Assembly (NCBI GenBank): GCA_028284045.1
Contig: JANQSN010000059.1
Span: 1-64,000 of the forward strand
DNA length: 64,000 bases
Reading direction: 5' to 3'
DNA from: Alphaproteobacteria bacterium
GTDB taxonomy: Bacteria; Pseudomonadota; Alphaproteobacteria; DSM-16000; Inquilinaceae
A program made the translations under genes and the position numbers. Within the stretch, counting starts at the first letter, position 1. Each line of letters begins with the position of its first letter. Positions 24,041 through 32,490 of this stretch are shown piece by piece. The notes under the pieces were generated by a model, which saw nothing but the letters and a program-made list of their open reading frames with translations, made no database searches and had not been told where the DNA came from.

Positions 24041-25051
24041 TCAGCCCAGCGGTCCGCCGGCGCCGAGCGGATGCGCCGGCTGGAAGCTGCCGGCCATCAA
24101 CGCCGCGCCGGCGAGCAGGATGATCAACCCGCCGGCCACACCGGCCGCGGCGCCGAACAGCGCCAGGACGGCCTGGCGGTGCCCGCCGGTGCCGGCCTCC
24201 GCCAGGCGGTGCGCCCATTGCCGGGCCTTGACCGCCAGCACGGCCAACAGGCCGACCGCCAGCGCCGTACCGGCGGACATCGCCACCACCGCCGCCACCC
24301 CGGCCGCGGTCAGGCCGATCAGATGGGCGGCGACCAGCACGATCAGCGCCCCGCTGCACGGCCGAAGCCCGATCGCCAGCACCACCGCCAGCCGGTCGCG
24401 GCGGTCGTCCCGATCGGCCGGCAGCCCATGATGGACACACCCCGCATGATGGGCGCACCCCGCATGATCGGCCGCACCGCCCGCCACATCGTGCGCCGGG
24501 TGACGGGCCGCCGCCCGGCCCCGAGCGACGGAGCGGACGACCACCAAGAGCCCAAGCCCGGCCACCAGAGCGTAGCTGGCGCGCTCCACCCACAAGGCCG
24601 CACCCTGAACCGACTGGGCGGCCGCCCCCAGAACCAGCACCAGCACGCCCACCAAGGCGATGGCGACACCGCCTTGCAGCAGGGCGGCCGCGGCTGCCAG
24701 GCCAACGCCCCGCGCCAGCGCGGTCGGCTGGGTCGCCAGATAGGCGGTCAGCACCACCTTGCCGTGGCCGGGGCCGGCGGCGTGCAGCACGCCGTAGACG
24801 AAGCTGCCGGCGATCAGGGCGAACGGCGTGCCCGTCCCGTCGCGCAACGCCAACAAAAGGGCCTGCAGCTCGCGCGCCAGCGCGGCCTGCGCCGCCGCGA
24901 CGGCCGCCAGCGCGCCGCCGATCGCCGCACCCGCGCCCTCGCTCAGCAGAACGACCGCGAGCCCAACGACCAGCAGCCCCAGCCCGACCGCCGCGATCCG
25001 CAGCCCCACGGGCCGGGGCGCCGGGCGCCCGTCCAGGGGCGGCGCGCTCAC
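24041..25051 (-). CDS. NicO/RcnA-type nickel/cobalt membrane transporter
   Basis: 336 residues from the GTG at 25049-25051, which overlaps the stop of the upstream DUF1007 gene (GTGA). Six or more helices; signature stretches are GVLHAAGPGHGKVVLTAYL near residue 95 and GLRPCSGALIVLVAAHLIGL in the second half, as in NicO/RcnA transporters. A short His/Cys-rich loop (HAGCAHHAGCVHHG) probably binds metal in the cytoplasm. It is paired with the DUF1007 protein upstream and the DmeF-type pump downstream. The family contains both uptake and efflux members; direction of transport cannot be read from sequence. Confidence 0.88.
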   Translation of the reverse strand: MSAPPLDGRPAPRPVGLRIAAVGLGLLVVGLAVVLLSEGAGAAIGGALAAVAAAQAALARELQALLLALRDGTGTPFALIAGSFVYGVLHAAGPGHGKVVLTAYLATQPTALARGVGLAAAAALLQGGVAIALVGVLVLVLGAAAQSVQGAALWVERASYALVAGLGLLVVVRSVARGRAAARHPAHDVAGGAADHAGCAHHAGCVHHGLPADRDDRRDRLAVVLAIGLRPCSGALIVLVAAHLIGLTAAGVAAVVAMSAGTALAVGLLAVLAVKARQWAHRLAEAGTGGHRQAVLALFGAAAGVAGGLIILLAGAALMAGSFQPAHPLGAGGPLG

Positions 25052-25767
25052 CCTTGCCCCCCGCAGGTCAGTACGACCCGCTCGGCAAACAGCCGGCCGA
25101 GATCGCTGTCCGTGGCGGGGCCCAGATCGGCCGCGGCGGCCATCATCAACCATTCCGGTTCCGGATCGGGCCTGGTCAACGAGACGGCGCAACCGTCCGC
25201 CGGCTGCGTCGCAACGGACCCGGCGCCGTCGCGGTGGCGCATCTCGACATAGTAGCTGGGGTCGAAGACCGCGTAGTCGACCGGCCCCGCCATGGCGTCC
25301 GCCGGCCGGTCAAAGACGAGGGTGAAGGCCATCTCCAGCCGCTCGCCCGCCAGCCGGCCGTCGACCGCCTCCACACCGCGGAACGGCACGGCGCCGGCGG
25401 CGTCCAGAACCTCGGTGAAATAGTCGTAGTCAGCGAGGTTCTCCAGGTTCTGCACCATCAGCGCGTCGATCCAGGCGTCATCCGGTCCGGCACCACCCGG
25501 CGGGAAATCCTCCAGCACGAACAGGGTGTAGAACGCATCGAAGCGCCAGACCTGTCGAAGCGCCACCACCTGGCCGGCCTCGTCCACGATCGCCGTGGTC
25601 TGCAGGTCGATCCACGCATGGGGGTGCGCGCGCGCCGCCCCCAGCGGCCCGGCCCCGGGCACCAGCAGCACGCCGGCGGCCAGCACCGCGCCCGCCCTCC
25701 GCACGGCGAGCCGCCGATTGCGCGGCCGCCCCGTCGTCGCCCCGAGTATCCTGGCCCAGGCTGTCAT
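25048..25767 (-). CDS. DUF1007 family periplasmic protein
   Basis: 239 residues from the ATG at 25765-25767. Signal peptide up to about ARA at residue 47, then mature N-terminus HPHAWIDLQTTAIVDEAGQV, where the HPHAW start is the hallmark of DUF1007. Other typical stretches are RQVWRFDAFYTLFVLED and FDPSYYVEM. DUF1007 proteins are habitually paired with NicO/RcnA-like permeases, as here, and are thought to handle metal in the periplasm; the exact role is unknown. First gene of a three-gene metal operon, divergent from the arsR-type regulator. Confidence 0.88.
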   Translation of the reverse strand: MTAWARILGATTGRPRNRRLAVRRAGAVLAAGVLLVPGAGPLGAARAHPHAWIDLQTTAIVDEAGQVVALRQVWRFDAFYTLFVLEDFPPGGAGPDDAWIDALMVQNLENLADYDYFTEVLDAAGAVPFRGVEAVDGRLAGERLEMAFTLVFDRPADAMAGPVDYAVFDPSYYVEMRHRDGAGSVATQPADGCAVSLTRPDPEPEWLMMAAAADLGPATDSDLGRLFAERVVLTCGGQG

Positions 25768-25886
25768 GCCGTATCGATTCCTGCCGCGCCCCGCGCCGCG
25801 GTCGGCGATGCGTCTGTCCCGCCGGCCGAGAGAGCGTCGACCATGGAGTCGTCGCGCCCGGCGCCGCGACTCAAGTCGCAGGACAC

Positions 25887-25928
25887 TAGAGCATATTGGG
25901 TCGCTCCTGGTCAGCCCAATATGCTCTA
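25887..25928. repeat. Palindrome (14-bp arms) of the TAGAGCAT family
   Basis: TAGAGCATATTGGG (25887-25900) pairs perfectly with CCCAATATGCTCTA (25915-25928) around a 14-nt loop. It is followed by TTGTTTTGACGCATTTTC, which I associate with dispersed intergenic repeats in alphaproteobacteria. The outer bases TAGAGCAT match the second hairpin of the element at 4212-4317. It sits in the divergent metal-operon/arsR spacer, so a regulatory role is an alternative. Confidence 0.65.
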
Positions 25929-26001
25929 TCACCTTGTTTTGACGCATTTTCCGAATCGCCGACCTCGCCGACCGGCGGTATCTCTGGCAGTCTCCGAGCC
26001 C

Positions 26002-26325
26002 ATGAACCTCGACCATATCGCCGCCCGGCTGGAAGCGCTCGGCAACCCGACACGCCTCGCCGTCTATCGCATCCTGGTGCGCGCCGGTCCCGACGGCGCC
26101 CCCGTCGGTGACGTGCAGGCGCGTACCGCGGTGCCGCGCTCCACCCTCTCGCATCATCTGCACCGCCTGATCGCCGTCGGCCTGGTCACACAAGAGCGCC
26201 AGGGCACCACGCTGATCTGCCGGGCGGAACCGGCGGCGATGCGCGACACGCTGGGATTCCTCTTGGACGAGTGCTGCGCCGACGCCGACCAGCCGCCCCT
26301 GGCACTGGGCGGGGAGGCGCGCTGA
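26002..26325 (+). CDS. ArsR/SmtB-family metalloregulator
   Basis: 107 residues, winged helix-turn-helix: LEALGNPTRLAVYRILVRAG, recognition helix RSTLSHHLHRLIAVGLV, wing QERQGTTLICRAEP. Cys91-Cys92 near the end (LDECCADAD) plus Cys73 are candidate arsenite or metal ligands, similar to ArsR proteins that sense As(III) through a C-terminal cysteine pair. It precedes the ArsP-like permease by 113 bp that contain a palindromic operator, so it probably represses that gene. It is divergent from the cobalt/nickel operon and might also act there. Confidence 0.9.
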   Translation: MNLDHIAARLEALGNPTRLAVYRILVRAGPDGAPVGDVQARTAVPRSTLSHHLHRLIAVGLVTQERQGTTLICRAEPAAMRDTLGFLLDECCADADQPPLALGGEAR

Positions 26326-26364
26326 GCGACCCGCCCCGTCCGATGGGTAGCGCGCCCTCCACGA

Positions 26365-26411
26365 TTGACAGCCGGCCGCACCGGTGATATTTCTATATTC
26401 TTAGAAATATC
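26365..26411 (+). promoter_or_regulatory. Promoter with ArsR-type palindromic operator
   Basis: TTGACA at 26365-26370 is a consensus -35. The AT-rich palindrome GATATTTCTA (26386-26395) with TAGAAATATC (26402-26411) covers the -10 position (TATTTC at 26388 gives 17-bp spacing). This is the usual shape of an ArsR/SmtB operator. The permease start lies 28 bp further on. Regulator binding would block RNA polymerase. Confidence 0.8.
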
Positions 26412-26438
26412 GACTATTGGTCTGCTGGAGATCGTCTC

Positions 26439-27467
26439 ATGACTGCCCGCGTCCGCGCGCTGCCGGCGCGCCTCGGCCGGCACATCGACCCCGCCGCGGC
26501 GCTGTTCCTGGCCATCCTCGCGGCGCTGGCGGTGTTCGCGCCGGACCGGCTCGGCCCCAGCCTCGGCTTCACCGGCGACAGCCTGTGGGGCGTCGCGCCG
26601 TTCCTGGCGATCTCGGTGGCGCTGGCGGCCTATGCGCGGGCCAGCGGGGCCGACGCGATGATCGCCCGGGCCTTCGCCGGCAGCTTGCCGGCAATGATCG
26701 TCGTCGCCGCGCTGTTCGGGGCGCTGTCGCCCTTCTGCTCCTGCGGCGTCATCCCGGTGATCGCCGCGCTTCTGGCGATGGGCGTGCCGCTGGCGCCGGT
26801 GATGGCCTTCTGGCTGTCGTCGCCGCTGATGGATCCGTCGATGTTCGTGCTGACCATCGGCACGCTGGGGATGGATTTCGCGCTGTGGAAGACGGTGGCG
26901 GCCGTCGCCATGGGGCTGATCGGCGGCTTCGGCACCCTGGCGATGACGGCGCACGGGGCGTTCGCCCAGCCGCTCGCCGCCGGCGTCGGAGATGGCGGGT
27001 GCGCCGCCGCTTCGATCCGTCAGCAACGCGCCGTCGACTGGCGGCCCTGGCGCGACCCGGCGCGGCGCGGCAGGCTCCTGTCGACCGGCAGCGAGACCCT
27101 CGTGTTCCTCGGCAAATGGCTGGCGCTGGCCTATCTCCTGGAAAGCCTGATGCTCGCCTGGATCCCGGCGGAGCGGGTGGCGGCCGGCCTCGGCGGCGAC
27201 GGCATCGGGCCGGTGCTGCTGGCGACGGTGGTGGGCGTGCCCGCCTATCTGAACGGCTATGCGGCCTTGCCGCTGGTCGGCGGCCTGGTCGAGCAGGGCA
27301 TGAGCCCGGGGGCCGGCATGGCCTTCCTGCTGGCCGGCGGCGTCAGCAGCGTGCCGGCCGCCATCGCCGTCTTCGCGCTGACCCGCCTGCCGGTGTTCCT
27401 GGCCTATCTCGGCTTCGCGCTGGTCGGGTCGGCGGCGCTGGGCCTCGCCTTCGGCGCCCTTAGCTGA
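26439..27467 (+). CDS. ArsP-like permease (DUF318/COG0701 family)
   Basis: 342 residues with about eight helices. Key motif ALSPFCSCGVIPVIAALLAMG near residue 100, with the cysteines in CSCG, which mark this permease family; ArsP members export organoarsenicals or related metalloids. A second matching segment, VVGVPAYLNGYAALPLVGGL, is in the C-terminal half. A cysteine-containing loop joins the halves (GDGGCAAAS). Regulated presumably by the adjacent ArsR-type protein. The exact substrate is uncertain. Confidence 0.87.
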   Translation: MTARVRALPARLGRHIDPAAALFLAILAALAVFAPDRLGPSLGFTGDSLWGVAPFLAISVALAAYARASGADAMIARAFAGSLPAMIVVAALFGALSPFCSCGVIPVIAALLAMGVPLAPVMAFWLSSPLMDPSMFVLTIGTLGMDFALWKTVAAVAMGLIGGFGTLAMTAHGAFAQPLAAGVGDGGCAAASIRQQRAVDWRPWRDPARRGRLLSTGSETLVFLGKWLALAYLLESLMLAWIPAERVAAGLGGDGIGPVLLATVVGVPAYLNGYAALPLVGGLVEQGMSPGAGMAFLLAGGVSSVPAAIAVFALTRLPVFLAYLGFALVGSAALGLAFGALS

Positions 27468-27485
27468 CCGAATGGGGCGCGCGCG

Positions 27486-27794
27486 TCAGGCGATCAGGCC
27501 GGGCGCCAGGACCAGCACGGCGGCACCGGCGCTCAACGAGGCGAGGAAGCGGCCGCTGACCAGGAAGACCCCGGCGGTAACGGCGGCGGCGGCCAACTCC
27601 AACAGATCGGCGCCGACCAGCGCGGGGCCGATGACGGCCGCCATCGCCGATGCCGGCAGGGCGTCCAGCACGCGGCGCACCGCCGGCGACTGCCCGGCCA
27701 CCCGGCCGATCAGATAGCCGACGAGACGGCAGCCATAAGCGGCGCCGGCCATCAGCGCGACGGCCAGCGCGAAGCGTTCGTCGATCGGGCTCAT
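27486..27794 (-). CDS. azlD: AzlD-type small membrane protein of a branched-chain amino acid exporter
   Basis: 102 residues, about three to four helices (FALAVALMAGAAYGCRLVGY, VLDALPASAMAAVIGPALVG, AAVTAGVFLVSGRFLASLSA). The short size, ALPASAMAAVIGP motif and pairing with AzlC identify it. The start ATG at 27792-27794 overlaps the AzlC stop by 4 bp (ATGA), so the two subunits are coupled. Convergent with the ArsP-like gene 18 bp away. Confidence 0.88.
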   Translation of the reverse strand: MSPIDERFALAVALMAGAAYGCRLVGYLIGRVAGQSPAVRRVLDALPASAMAAVIGPALVGADLLELAAAAVTAGVFLVSGRFLASLSAGAAVLVLAPGLIA

Positions 27795-28522
27795 CGGCCG
27801 CCCGCCGGCGCGGCACCGCGCCACCAGGCCAGCCCACCGCCGACCGCCACCGCGATCAGCACCGCAGCCTCCAGCGCCACCACCTGCGCCGCCAGGGCGG
27901 AGACGGCCCCCGCGATCAGCCAGGGCAGCACGGCCAGCCGCGCCGCCCGCGTCACCATCAAGAGCAGCAGCACCAGGAACAGCATGCCGGTGAACGGCAA
28001 GCGCGCCAGCAAGGCCGGATCGGCCAGTGCAGCCAACAGCGCGCCCAGCGTCGTGCCGGCGACCCACAAGACCAGCGTCGACCCGCCGGCCCCGACGAAG
28101 AAGGCGAAGCGGTCGACCGGCCTCCGTTCGGCGATCGTCGCCGCCCAGGCGCCGTCGGTCAGCACCGCCAACGCGCCCAGCCGCGCCGGCCACGGCCGTG
28201 GCGCCATGACGGGCGCGATCGACGCCCCCATCAGCACCAGGCGCGTGCTGATCAGCACCGAGGAGATGGCGATCGCCGCCGCCGGCAGCGGGTCCTGCAC
28301 CAAAGGCAACATGGCGAACTGCACCGCACCGGAGAACACCAGCAGGCTCGACAGCGCCGCAAGGCCGGTAGCGATGCCCAGCGCGGCGCAGGCCGCCCCA
28401 TAGAGCAGACCGAAGAAGAAGCTGCTGGCGCTGATCGACCGGCAGGCGATCGCGCCGGCACGCGCCGCGGCGAAACCGGTCAGCGGCGCGGAATCGGACG
28501 GCAGGGGCGGGCTGGTCGGCAT
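27791..28522 (-). CDS. azlC: AzlC family amino acid exporter subunit
   Basis: 243 residues, multi-span. SASSFFFGLLYGAACAALGI and LVFSGAVQFAMLPLVQDPLP are the family signatures, followed by LISTRLVLMGASIAP. AzlC and AzlD together export branched-chain or related amino acids through the inner membrane. The start ATG is at 28520-28522. No Lrp/AsnC-type regulator gene adjoins the pair, so control is unknown. Confidence 0.9.
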   Translation of the reverse strand: MPTSPPLPSDSAPLTGFAAARAGAIACRSISASSFFFGLLYGAACAALGIATGLAALSSLLVFSGAVQFAMLPLVQDPLPAAAIAISSVLISTRLVLMGASIAPVMAPRPWPARLGALAVLTDGAWAATIAERRPVDRFAFFVGAGGSTLVLWVAGTTLGALLAALADPALLARLPFTGMLFLVLLLLMVTRAARLAVLPWLIAGAVSALAAQVVALEAAVLIAVAVGGGLAWWRGAAPAGGR

Positions 28523-28675
28523 CGGGCACAGAGGTCGACGGCAGGACGGCTCCCGACCCTAGCCGCCCGGCCGGTGCGGCCAGCAGTGAATTTCCTTGAT
28601 GGCAGCCATCAACGCGGCTGACGACGCCGCGACCGGCGCTGTCGCCTGCGGCGCGCGCCCGCTATAGTCCAGCCT

Positions 28676-28849
28676 ATGGGAAACACCGGCGTCGACTGGA
28701 CCTCGCTGCTCTGGCTGTTGGGCGCCCTGCTGCTGGTCGCCCCGGCCCTACCCCGCATCCTGCGCGGCGGCCGCGCCCTGCAATTCATCGCCCTCTGGCT
28801 GGGAATCGCCGTCGCCCTGGCGCTGGGGTATCGGCTGCTGGTCGGTTGA
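28676..28849 (+). CDS. 57-residue two-helix membrane protein
   Basis: MGNTGVDWTSLLWLLGALLL opens the first helix; a basic loop (PRILRGGRALQ) and a second helix (FIALWLGIAVALALGY) follow. The sequence resembles the membrane-anchor end of TIGR02281-type aspartic proteases of alphaproteobacteria, which would make this a truncated relative; that is a guess. There is no Shine-Dalgarno site. TATAGT lies at 28663-28668, 7 bp before the ATG, so the mRNA may be leaderless. It ends 12 bp from the convergent tRNA-Leu. Confidence 0.6.
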   Translation: MGNTGVDWTSLLWLLGALLLVAPALPRILRGGRALQFIALWLGIAVALALGYRLLVG

Positions 28850-28861
28850 TCGACGGCATGC

Positions 28862-28948
28862 TGGTCCGGGCTGCCGGACTCGAACCGGCACGGCCTTGCG
28901 GCCTCGAGATTTTAAGTCTCGTGCGTCTACCTGTTTCGCCAAGCCCGG
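28862..28948 (-). tRNA. tRNA-Leu (anticodon TAA), CCA encoded
   Basis: 87 nt with a long variable arm (class II). On the minus strand: acceptor CCGGGCT with AGCCCGG, anticodon stem CGAGA/TCTCG around CTTAAAA (anticodon TAA), variable arm GGCCGCAAGGCC, T-arm GCCGG-TTCGAGT-CCGGC, discriminator A and encoded CCA. Confidence 0.95.
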
Positions 28949-29019
28949 TCGGCGGCGCGACAGGGTCCCGCGCCCAGACCCCCGCAATCAACCCCCGATT
29001 GACCGGCGCGTGCCCCGCC

Positions 29020-29790
29020 TCACGTCGTCTCCTCGCCGGCCAGCACCTCCGGCTCGCCGCCATGGGCGCGCACCAGGGCGACCAGCGGGGCCACCACTGC
29101 ATCCAGCACGCCCGCATCCGCGCCCCGTGCCACCAGGCTGGTGCCCAGCCGGCCGGAGCGGAAGAAGGGATAGCTGCCGAGGCTGACCCCGGGATGCGCC
29201 GCCTGCAGCGCCTTCAGCTCGGCCGCCAGCACGCCTTCGCCGACGCCCGCGCAGACCACGGTGCGGGCCAACAGCGGCGTGCCGCCGGCCAGCGTCGGCA
29301 ACACGCCGTCGAGCATCGCCGCCATGATCCGCGGCACGCCGGCCAGCACATAGACGTTGTCGATGCGGAAGCCCGGCGCGGCGCTGACCGGGTTGTCGAT
29401 CAGCGCGACGTCCGCCGGCGTGTCCGCCATGGTCAGCCGCGCATCGTTCAACTCGCCGGGCGCATAGTGCCGCTCCAGCCGCGCGACGGCCTCGGGATTG
29501 CGCACCAGCGGCCGGCCGAAAGCCGCGGCGACGGCGGCGGCGGTGATGTCGTCATGGGTCGGGCCGATACCGCCGGTGGTGAAGACGTAAGCATAGCGGT
29601 CCTTCAACGCGCGGACGGCGGCGACGATCTCCGCCGTCTCGTCGGGCACCACGCGGACCTCCTTCAACGGGATGCCGCGGGTCTTCAGTGCCCGCGCCAG
29701 CGTGCCCAGATTGGTGTCCTGGGTACGCCCCGACAGGATCTCGTCGCCGATGATCAGCAAGGCGGCGGTCGGCGCAGCGGGGTCTGTCAT
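29020..29790 (-). CDS. Molybdopterin-binding (CinA N-terminal type) protein
   Basis: 256 residues: a single MoCF/CinA N-terminal domain with AALLIIGDEILSGRTQDTN at the start and YVFTTGGIGPTHDDITAAAV in the middle, plus a C-terminal helical part. The deamidase domain of full-length CinA is absent, as is usual for the alphaproteobacterial form. The domain of this size is often linked to pyrophosphatase or molybdopterin-type chemistry; the substrate is not established. Divergent from sfsA. Confidence 0.88.
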   Translation of the reverse strand: MTDPAAPTAALLIIGDEILSGRTQDTNLGTLARALKTRGIPLKEVRVVPDETAEIVAAVRALKDRYAYVFTTGGIGPTHDDITAAAVAAAFGRPLVRNPEAVARLERHYAPGELNDARLTMADTPADVALIDNPVSAAPGFRIDNVYVLAGVPRIMAAMLDGVLPTLAGGTPLLARTVVCAGVGEGVLAAELKALQAAHPGVSLGSYPFFRSGRLGTSLVARGADAGVLDAVVAPLVALVRAHGGEPEVLAGEETT

Positions 29791-29897
29791 CCGGGGGCTC
29801 TATCGCTCGTCGTCGGGCGGGCTAGATAGCGCGTCCGCCGCCGCTCCGCCAGGCGGCTGGCGACGGGTGCGGCAGACCGGCTAGGGTGCCGGCCGCC

Positions 29898-30620
29898 ATG
29901 GACCTCCCGCCGCTCCTGCCCGGCCGCCTCGTGCGGCGCTACAAGCGCTTCCTCGCCGATGTCGTGCTCGACGGCGGGGAGGCGGTCACTGCGCATTGCC
30001 CGAACCCGGGAACCATGTTGGGGCTCGCCGCGCCGGGCCTGCGCGTCTGGCTCTCCCGGGCCGCCAGCACCGCGCGCAAGCTACCCTACACGCTGGAACT
30101 GGTGGAGGCGGAGGGGACGCTGGTCGGCGTGCATACCGGCCGGCCGAACACCCTGGTGGCGGAAGCGCTGGCCGCCGGGCGCCTCGCCCCCCTCGCCGGC
30201 CATACCGAGATCCGCCGCGAGGTGACCACCCGCCCCGGCCACCGGATCGACCTGATGCTGACGGCACCGGACCGGCCGGCGTGTTACGTCGAGGTGAAGA
30301 ACGTACATCTGCGCCGGCCGGACGGCCCCCACCCGACCGCGGCGGAATTCCCGGACTCGGTGACCACCCGCGGCGCCCGCCATATGGCGGAGCTGGCGCG
30401 GCTGGTCGCCGAGGGCGCGGCCGCCGCCGTCGTCTTCTGCGTCCAGCGGGCCGACTGCGACCATTTCCGCGTCGCTGCCGACATCGACCCCGCCTATGCC
30501 CGGGCCCTGACGGCGGCGGCGGCGGCCGGGGTGGGCGTCTACTGCCTGGCAGCGGAGGTCACGACGACCGCGATCACCCTGCAGCGCACGCTGCCGGTGG
30601 TGCTGCCGGCGCAAGCCTGA
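29898..30620 (+). CDS. sfsA: Sugar fermentation stimulation protein homologue SfsA
   Basis: 240 residues from the ATG at 29898, chosen because SfsA proteins start just before the RYKRFLADV motif (here LVRRYKRFLADVVLDGGEAV). Other family segments: AHCPNPGTMLGLAAPG, VEVKNVHLRR, FPDSVTTRGARHMAELARL and FCVQRADCDHFRVAADIDPA. The acidic residues and ExK are those of a PD-(D/E)XK-like nuclease core; the cellular role is poorly defined. It stands before map but 125 bp away. Confidence 0.93.
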   Translation: MDLPPLLPGRLVRRYKRFLADVVLDGGEAVTAHCPNPGTMLGLAAPGLRVWLSRAASTARKLPYTLELVEAEGTLVGVHTGRPNTLVAEALAAGRLAPLAGHTEIRREVTTRPGHRIDLMLTAPDRPACYVEVKNVHLRRPDGPHPTAAEFPDSVTTRGARHMAELARLVAEGAAAAVVFCVQRADCDHFRVAADIDPAYARALTAAAAAGVGVYCLAAEVTTTAITLQRTLPVVLPAQA

Positions 30621-30745
30621 CCGGCGCCGCCCTGCGTAGTGTTGCACCGCGAAGAAGTGCTATAGGCTGGACGCGGGCGTCGGTGCGCCGCACCCGCCGG
30701 CACGAGTGCGCAAGACCACTTGTGCGAACGAGTTGGAGCCAACCC

Positions 30746-31564
30746 ATGCCCCCCGCCGAAGACGGCCGCCGAGACACCATCATCCCGCTGCACGAGCCCG
30801 GCGATTTCGAGCCTATGCGCCGCGCCGGGGCGCTGGCCGCGGCGACGCTGGACTTCATCACGCCGCAGGTGGTGCCCGGCGTGACCACGGGCGAGCTGGA
30901 CCGCCTGTGCGAGACCTTCATCCGCGACCATGGCGCGGTGCCGGCCCCGCTCGGCTACCGCGGGTACCCCAAGGCGACCTGCATCTCGCTCAACCATGTC
31001 GTCTGCCACGGCATCCCCAGCGACAAGCCGGTGCGCGAGGGCGATATCCTCAACATCGACATCACCGTCATCCTCGACGGATGGCACGGCGACACCAGCC
31101 GGATGTTCCTGTGCGGTGAGCGCATCGGCGTGAAGGCGCGCAAGCTGGTCGACGTCACCTATGACGCGATGATGGCCGGGATCGCCGTGGTGCGGCCTGG
31201 CGCGCATCTCGGCGATATCGGCCACGCCATCCAGACGGTGGCGGAGGCGCACCGCTTCTCCGTCGTGCGTGACTTCTGCGGCCACGGCCTGGGCGAGACC
31301 TTCCACGCCGCACCCAGCGTCCTGCACTACGGCGACCGCGGCCGCGGCACGGAGCTGAAGCCGGGCATGTTCTTCACCATCGAGCCGATGATCAACGCCG
31401 GCCGCTACGACGTGAAGGTGCTGTCGGACGGCTGGACCGCGGTGACCCGCGACAAGAGCCTGTCCGCCCAGTTCGAGCATTCCGTCGGCGTCACCGAGAC
31501 CGGCGTGGAGATCTTCACCCTGTCCCCGGCCGGCTACACCAAGCCGCCCTATGACGCGGTCTGA
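30746..31564 (+). CDS. map: Methionine aminopeptidase, type I
   Basis: Removes the initiator methionine from nascent proteins. 272 residues; the metal ligands are all present: Asp pair in NIDITVILDGWHGDTSRMF, His in CGHGLGETFHAAP, Glu in FFTIEPMIN and Glu in QFEHSVGVTE. Substrate-pocket YPKATCISLNHVVCHGIP is normal. The ATG at 30746 has TTGGAG 9 bp upstream. Its last 14 bp overlap radC. Confidence 0.97.
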   Translation: MPPAEDGRRDTIIPLHEPGDFEPMRRAGALAAATLDFITPQVVPGVTTGELDRLCETFIRDHGAVPAPLGYRGYPKATCISLNHVVCHGIPSDKPVREGDILNIDITVILDGWHGDTSRMFLCGERIGVKARKLVDVTYDAMMAGIAVVRPGAHLGDIGHAIQTVAEAHRFSVVRDFCGHGLGETFHAAPSVLHYGDRGRGTELKPGMFFTIEPMINAGRYDVKVLSDGWTAVTRDKSLSAQFEHSVGVTETGVEIFTLSPAGYTKPPYDAV

Positions 31565-32285
31565 GGGCAAGCCGGCACGCGCCGCCAGCCGGCCCGCCGC
31601 GGCCCACCGCACCGGGCCCCACCATACGGGGCATCGCGACCGGCTTCGCCGCCGGCTGATCGAGGGCGGCCCGGCCGCGCTCGCCGACTACGAGCTTCTG
31701 GAAACGGTGCTGTTCGCCGCCATCCCACGGCGCGACGTAAAGCCGCTGGCCAAGGCGCTGCTGGCGGAGTTCGGGTCGCTCGGCGGCCTGCTGGCGGCGG
31801 AACCGGCGGCGCTGGCCGGACGCGGCGGCCTCGGCCCCCCGGCCGTCGCACTGATCCGGGCGGTCGCGGCGATCGGCGAGCGGGCATTGCGCGACCAGGT
31901 GATGGCGCGCCCCATCCTGGGCGGCTGGCAACAGCTTCTCGACTATCTCCGGGTCGCCCTGCGCCACCGCAAGGCGGAGGAGTTCCGCCTGTTGTTCCTG
32001 GACCGGAAGAATGCGCTGATCGCCGACGAGGCGCAGCAGCGCGGCACCGTCGACCATGCGCCGGTCTATCCCCGCGAGGTCGCACGCCGGGCGCTGGAGC
32101 TGCACGCCTCGGCGGTCATCATGGTGCACAACCATCCCGGCGGCGACCCGACGCCGTCGCGCGCCGATATCGAGGTGACACGCCAGGTCGCCCAGGCGCT
32201 GGGCGCCGTGCAGATCACCCTGCACGACCACCTGATCATCGGGCGCAACGACCACGCCAGCTTCAAGACGCTCGGCCTGCTCTAG
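31551..32285 (+). CDS. radC: RadC/JAB-domain protein
   Basis: 244 residues. N-terminal helix-hairpin-helix-like part with DYELLETVLFAAIPRRDVKP, then the MPN/JAB+ metal site VIMVHNHPGGDPTPSRADIE and the C-terminal HDHLIIGRNDHASFKTLGLL. RadC was named for DNA repair, but its biochemical role is not firmly known; the metal-site residues are intact. It begins inside the end of map (14-bp overlap), the common map-radC pairing of alphaproteobacteria. Confidence 0.95.
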   Translation: MTRSEGKPARAASRPAAAHRTGPHHTGHRDRLRRRLIEGGPAALADYELLETVLFAAIPRRDVKPLAKALLAEFGSLGGLLAAEPAALAGRGGLGPPAVALIRAVAAIGERALRDQVMARPILGGWQQLLDYLRVALRHRKAEEFRLLFLDRKNALIADEAQQRGTVDHAPVYPREVARRALELHASAVIMVHNHPGGDPTPSRADIEVTRQVAQALGAVQITLHDHLIIGRNDHASFKTLGLL

Positions 32286-32490
32286 CCACCCGCTCCCTGC
32301 CGACCGGGCGAGTCGACCGCAAGACACGACATTGGCCAGATATGACCTGGGTCAGTGCGGCCGCCGGCAGGACCGGCAACATCTCGCTGTTGTAAGGGGT
32401 TTCAAGCCTGCCGACCGCGCGCCTCGGATTGTGAGCGATGGACGGGGCCGGGCAGGCGATCCGGGCGTCGCCGACCCCCGGCATTTGACG

